Assembly: GCA_012800145.1 (NCBI GenBank)
Contig: JAAZJW010000018.1
Coordinates: 1 to 7,618, forward strand
Direction: 5' to 3'
Length of the DNA stretch: 7,618 bases
Origin: Clostridiales bacterium
Lineage (GTDB): Bacteria > Bacillota > Clostridia > Peptostreptococcales > Natronincolaceae
In this document: positions 5,002 to 7,618 of the stretch, one piece after another
Numbering within the stretch: position 1 is the first letter of the stretch
Layout of the letters: every line of letters begins with the position of its first letter
Made by a program: the position numbers and the translations under genes
Notes under the pieces: model-generated
What the model was told of the DNA's origin: nothing
Databases searched by the model: none
What the model saw: only the letters and a program-made list of their open reading frames with translations

Positions 5002-6090
5002 TTATTTTACCCTTCCTGCTGTGGCTCCTTGGCTTTTCATTATTTTCTTTGCACCATCAGTGGCTTTCAAAGTGCCGTCGGGCATAATCCATATAGCCTC
5101 GACACCTTCCAGGCTATCAATGAGGGCCCTGCCCTCCTCATAAGGTGTTAGAAACACAGTAGTTGATAAAAAATCCGCAACCCCCGAATCTTCGGTTATT
5201 ATGGTAACAGCGCGATAATAATCCCCCGGCATGAGCGTTTTTGGATCTATAATATGGTGCATACGTTTATCGCCCACAACATAATATCTTTGGTAATCCC
5301 CACTGGTTACCACAGAAGCATTATCAACAAAGACAACATCTAAAACCCCTTTATCCGAAACTATGGATTCGTTGGGATTTTGTATCCCTATACCCCATTT
5401 TTCACGAACATAATCAAGAGGTTTTCCGATTATTCTGGCATTGCCTCCCGCATCTATAATTCCGGATACAAATCCGTCTTCAATGACTTCCTTTGTTACA
5501 ACCTCCACTGCATATCCCTTTGCTACCGCCCCTACATTCAGGCTCATTTTTTCATCCTCCAGATATACAGTGCCTTTTTCTTCATCTATTATAACCTTAT
5601 CTATATCTATATGTTCAGACGCTTCTGACAGTTCCTCCATTGACGGTATTTTAGCATTGGCAGGATCACGCTCAGCTTCTTCTCTATATTCATGCCATAT
5701 TTTCAGCACGGCGCCCATAGCAATGTTTGTTTTGCCCCCTGTGCGATTGTACCAATCTTTGGAGAATTTAATAAGGTCTATTACCTGCTTATCAACCTTT
5801 ACCGGCTCTATGCCTGCATTATCATTTATGGTTTTAACATTATTAATCCCTTCATAATTACTATATATATCATACAGTTTATGAAGCTCCTGGAATCTGG
5901 AATTGATTTTTTCAACATAAGAATCGAACTCGTCCTCTGTTTTGGTATAACCTATGATCTGTACTATTGTATCGAATGTGCCGAAAAAATTGTCATCATA
6001 TCTGACATATTCTTTTTGACCCATTTGGCATCCTGATAATAATGATGCAACTAAAATTATTGAAACAATTGCTGACACTATTTTTTTCAT
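5002..6090 (-). CDS. apbE: FAD:protein FMN transferase, ApbE family lipoprotein
   Basis: ApbE splits FAD and attaches FMN through a phosphoester bond to Thr or Ser of target proteins, with Mg2+ as cofactor. This copy has 362 residues, the normal length. A signal peptide ends in lipobox LSGC (Cys21), so it should be anchored on the outer face of the membrane. Family motifs in order are FFGTFDTIVQ (residues 35-44), TGGKTNIAMGAVLKIW (117-132), SLNVGAVAKGYAVE (183-196), IDAGGNARIIG (212-222), VVTSGDYQRYY (260-270), MHHIIDPKTLMP (277-288) and the metal-site helix VADFLSTTVFL (304-314). All key blocks are present, so it is predicted active. The ATG at 6090 follows GGAGGG (6099-6104) by 8 bases; the frame is open up to 6123, but the signal peptide begins at 6090. 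The two-domain lipoprotein lies 114 bases downstream with no terminator between, suggesting one operon and an enzyme-substrate pair. Confidence 0.95.
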   Translation of the reverse strand: MKKIVSAIVSIILVASLLSGCQMGQKEYVRYDDNFFGTFDTIVQIIGYTKTEDEFDSYVEKINSRFQELHKLYDIYSNYEGINNVKTINDNAGIEPVKVDKQVIDLIKFSKDWYNRTGGKTNIAMGAVLKIWHEYREEAERDPANAKIPSMEELSEASEHIDIDKVIIDEEKGTVYLEDEKMSLNVGAVAKGYAVEVVTKEVIEDGFVSGIIDAGGNARIIGKPLDYVREKWGIGIQNPNESIVSDKGVLDVVFVDNASVVTSGDYQRYYVVGDKRMHHIIDPKTLMPGDYYRAVTIITEDSGVADFLSTTVFLTPYEEGRALIDSLEGVEAIWIMPDGTLKATDGAKKIMKSQGATAGRVK

Positions 6091-6098
6091 TAATATCA

Positions 6099-6104
6099 CC
6101 CTCC
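6099..6104 (-). promoter_or_regulatory. Ribosome binding site deciding the apbE start
   Basis: GGAGGG on the minus strand lies 8 bases before the ATG at 6090 and downstream of the in-frame ATG at 6123. It supports initiation at the signal peptide. Confidence 0.8.
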
Positions 6105-6161
6105 AGCCCATTCTTGGTATCATACTCGTATTTTGGAAATGAAACCCTTCCTTTTCTATTG

Positions 6162-6197
6162 ATTATATTATATCCATTACATATAACCTAGCCCCAA
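6162..6197 (-). promoter_or_regulatory. Candidate promoter of the apbE operon
   Basis: On the minus strand two overlapping TATAAT hexamers occupy 6162-6172. A weak -35-like TTGGGG (6192-6197) lies 19 bases upstream of the first of them. Position, about 70-80 bases before the apbE start, is reasonable. The -10 is good; the -35 and its spacing are poor. Confidence 0.45.
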
Positions 6198-6242
6198 CAA
6201 TCATACAAATACGAAAAGTTTCATGTATTGCATATAGTTATA

Positions 6243-6259
6243 TACATTTTAAAAATGTA
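6243..6259. repeat. 17-bp palindrome TACATTTT-A-AAAATGTA
   Basis: This is a perfect inverted repeat with a one-base centre, midway in the divergent region, about 70 bases upstream of the apbE -10 candidate. The form (8-bp arms, odd centre) is like the binding site of a dimeric repressor, but it matches no box that I can name with confidence. Confidence 0.5.
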
Positions 6260-6361
6260 AAAACCCTATTAGCTCTAAAAACGGATTGTTTTAATTATCA
6301 ATAAAAACTGAAACTTTCACAATTTTAAATGTTAACAGACCCCAATAAAAAATGCAATAGG

Positions 6362-6436
6362 ACAACTTTTTTAAACATTATCGTAAATTGCCGCAGACAT
6401 TGGATCGAAGGTTTTTACGACAGTTTTAAAAGTTGT
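6362..6436. repeat. Nested inverted repeat upstream of the betaine-binding protein promoter
   Basis: Outer arms ACAACTTTT (6362-6370) and AAAAGTTGT (6428-6436) pair over 9 bp. Then AAAC (6373-6376) pairs with GTTT (6423-6426), and after a small internal loop TCGTAAA (6381-6387) pairs with TTTACGA (6414-6420). Twenty base pairs are thus nested in 75 bases, with a 26-base apical region. It lies just upstream of the -35 hexamer, so it would not be part of mRNA from that promoter. It may be a regulatory DNA site or part of an unrecognised RNA. Confidence 0.55.
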
Positions 6437-6453
6437 TTTCACGGATGGCTGAT

Positions 6454-6483
6454 TTGACAGACTTGTACGAGGAATGTTAACAT
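6454..6483 (+). promoter_or_regulatory. Sigma-A-type promoter of the betaine-binding protein gene
   Basis: A consensus -35 TTGACA (6454-6459) is followed after 18 bases by TAACAT (6478-6483), preceded by TG at 6475-6476 (extended -10). The -10 lies inside the palindrome ATGTTAACAT (6474-6483). Transcription would begin near 6490, leaving a leader of about 40 bases. Confidence 0.7.
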
Positions 6484-6532
6484 GGGGAACATGAAAGGGT
6501 TACATTTCAAATAAAAAGGAAAGGTGTGAAAA

Positions 6533-7540
6533 ATGACTAGCATTAAAAAGGCTGTAAGCATGGCCGTAATAATTATGCTGATAATCACTATTTCTATCGG
6601 CTGTTCCCAAAAAGGTGAAGTGGAAAGCAAGGGGGAAATTACCTTTGCAAACGCGGGATGGGAAAGCAATATGTTCCATAACGCCGTAGCCGGATTGATA
6701 GTGGAAAAAATTTATGGATACAGCTGGAGGGAAATACCCGGTACAACCCCGGTGACATATGAAGGTGTAATAAAAAATGAAATAGACGTAGATATGGAAA
6801 TTTGGACTGACAATATCCCTACCTATATGGAAGGAATTAAAGAGGGCAAATTGCAGGAACTCGGGGTTAATTTTGATGATAACTATCAGGGTTTCTACGT
6901 GCCCAGATATGTGATAGAGGGTGATGAAGACAGAGGAATTGAAGCCTCGGCACCTGATTTAAAATATGTATGGGATCTCAAGGAATACCCGGATGTTTTC
7001 CCGGACGACGATGAACCTAACATGGGCAGGGTTTACGGTTCTATCCCTGGCTGGGCAGTAGATGAAATCATGTATAATAAATATTTACACTACGGTCTGG
7101 ATGAAAACTTTATATATTTCAGGCCCGGGTCAGACCCTGCACTTTCAGCAGCAATAACAAACGCATATGAAAAAGGCGAACCCATAGTAGCTTACTATTG
7201 GGAACCAACATGGTTGATAGGAAAATATGATTTTGTACTATTGGAAGATGAACCTTTTGATGAAGATACCTATCTGGAGGGTAAGACAACATTACCTACC
7301 GTAAGGGTAGCAATTGGAGTAAGTAATGATTTTGCCGAATCCGCTCCAAAAGAGTTGATTGATTTTCTAAGCAAGTACAAAACATCAAGTGCACTGACAT
7401 CTGAAGCCTTGGCATATATGCAAAACGAAAAGGCCAGCTACGAAGAAACAGCTGAATGGTTTTTAAAAACCAAAGATTATCTGCTGGATGAATGGTTAAC
7501 CCCTGATGAAGCACAAATTATTAGAGACTTTCTGAAGTAA
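6533..7540 (+). CDS. opuAC: Glycine betaine-type ABC transporter substrate-binding lipoprotein
   Basis: This 335-residue lipoprotein binds a quaternary amine (glycine betaine, or possibly choline, carnitine or proline betaine) outside the cell and passes it to an ABC permease, mainly for osmoprotection. The signal peptide (residues 1-23) ends at Cys24 in SIGC, a slightly weak lipobox with Ser at -3. The OpuAC/ProX-type domain begins at about residue 35: ITFANAGWESNMFHNAVAG (36-54), DVDMEIWTDN (85-94), GSIPGWAVDE (169-178) and PIVAYYWEPTWLIGKYD (217-233). Trp91, Trp174, Trp223 and Trp227 are candidates for the aromatic cage that holds the ammonium group; this is inference. AAGGTG (6521-6526) lies 6 bases before the ATG. 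A TTGACA promoter precedes it, and another gene starts 14 bases after its stop, so it heads an operon. The exact substrate cannot be read from the sequence. Confidence 0.9.
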   Translation: MTSIKKAVSMAVIIMLIITISIGCSQKGEVESKGEITFANAGWESNMFHNAVAGLIVEKIYGYSWREIPGTTPVTYEGVIKNEIDVDMEIWTDNIPTYMEGIKEGKLQELGVNFDDNYQGFYVPRYVIEGDEDRGIEASAPDLKYVWDLKEYPDVFPDDDEPNMGRVYGSIPGWAVDEIMYNKYLHYGLDENFIYFRPGSDPALSAAITNAYEKGEPIVAYYWEPTWLIGKYDFVLLEDEPFDEDTYLEGKTTLPTVRVAIGVSNDFAESAPKELIDFLSKYKTSSALTSEALAYMQNEKASYEETAEWFLKTKDYLLDEWLTPDEAQIIRDFLK

Positions 7541-7554
7541 AAGGGGGAATTTTT

Positions 7555-7618
7555 ATGATACCATATTTATCTCTTGGCTTCCCTTTTAAAATTCCAATCA
7601 ATACTGATTATATAGATA
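7555..7618 (+). CDS. Start of the next gene in the operon, possibly the ABC permease (runs off the right edge)
   Basis: An ATG at 7555 with an AAGGGGG ribosome binding site (7541-7547) opens a frame that continues to the window end, 21 codons (MIPYLSLGFPFKIPINTDYI and one more). It starts 14 bases after the binding-protein stop, so it is in the same operon. The start does not look like the N-terminus of an ABC ATPase. A short P/I-rich opening such as FPFKIPI resembles the beginning of some betaine permeases (LPKIPLG-like), so the permease is the better guess. Too little is visible to be sure. Confidence 0.6.
   Translation, partial: MIPYLSLGFPFKIPINTDYID

Larger units (their letters stand above)
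6106..6532. other. Divergent intergenic region between apbE and the betaine-binding protein gene
   Basis: About 430 A+T-rich bases without a credible gene: all frames are broken by stops or lack ribosome binding sites. It holds a candidate apbE promoter, a 17-bp palindrome (6243-6259), a nested inverted repeat (6362-6436) and the plus-strand promoter at 6454-6483. I see no match to a riboswitch class that I can recognise by eye, and no tRNA-like fold. Confidence 0.7.

Noticed and set aside
5441..5857. Open frame of 138 codons on the plus strand
   Set aside because: It lies wholly antisense to apbE, whose motifs are unmistakable, and it has low-complexity Ser/Ile-rich translation.
6124..6532. 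Riboswitch upstream of the betaine operon or apbE (for example FMN or c-di-AMP type)
   Set aside because: I looked for conserved cores of these classes and found none; most of the region lies upstream of the likely plus-strand transcription start.
6439..6669. Open frame of 76 codons on the minus strand in the divergent region
   Set aside because: It overlaps the start of the betaine-binding protein gene and its promoter on the other strand, without a ribosome binding site.

Overview
The window looks like a chromosomal stretch from a low-G+C Gram-positive bacterium, most likely one of the Clostridia. The reasons are the A+T-rich intergenic DNA, strong GGAGG-type ribosome binding sites, a TTG start codon, three predicted lipoproteins with lipoboxes, and the gene families present. 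No rRNA, tRNA, CRISPR array, phage gene or transposase was seen.

From left to right, the minus strand carries six genes. At the left edge is the 5' part of a type I signal peptidase (lepB, continuing beyond base 1). Next come a cyclophilin-type peptidyl-prolyl isomerase with its own terminator, the tRNA 2-thiouridylase mnmA (TTG start), and a long CofE-like protein (coenzyme F420-0:glutamate ligase family). Between mnmA and the CofE-like gene is a repeat-rich spacer holding three GCGAC/GTCGC palindromes and six tandem 11-bp units. Then, after a strong terminator, come a lipoprotein built of two near-identical 161-residue domains and, immediately upstream of it in transcription order, an ApbE-type FMN transferase that is itself a lipoprotein. 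A 442-bp divergent intergenic region holds inverted repeats and a good sigma-A-type promoter. On the plus strand it is followed by a glycine-betaine-type ABC transporter binding lipoprotein and the first codons of another gene, perhaps the permease.

The most interesting part is the pair at 3790-6090. ApbE enzymes attach FMN covalently to a Thr or Ser in a D-x-x-[ST]-G-A-[ST] motif of FMN-binding domains. The neighbouring two-domain lipoprotein ends each domain with DLTSTVT followed by a helix-like stretch. This lines up by eye with the flavinylation loop but replaces the G-A pair. The layout (exported FMN transferase plus two-domain surface lipoprotein) resembles the FmnB/PplA pair of Gram-positive extracellular electron transfer. 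I infer that this may be a divergent flavoprotein substrate with its dedicated transferase; that is a hypothesis, not a demonstrated function.

The remaining genes are housekeeping (secretion, protein folding, tRNA modification) or osmoprotection. They show no obvious functional link with each other beyond shared orientation.
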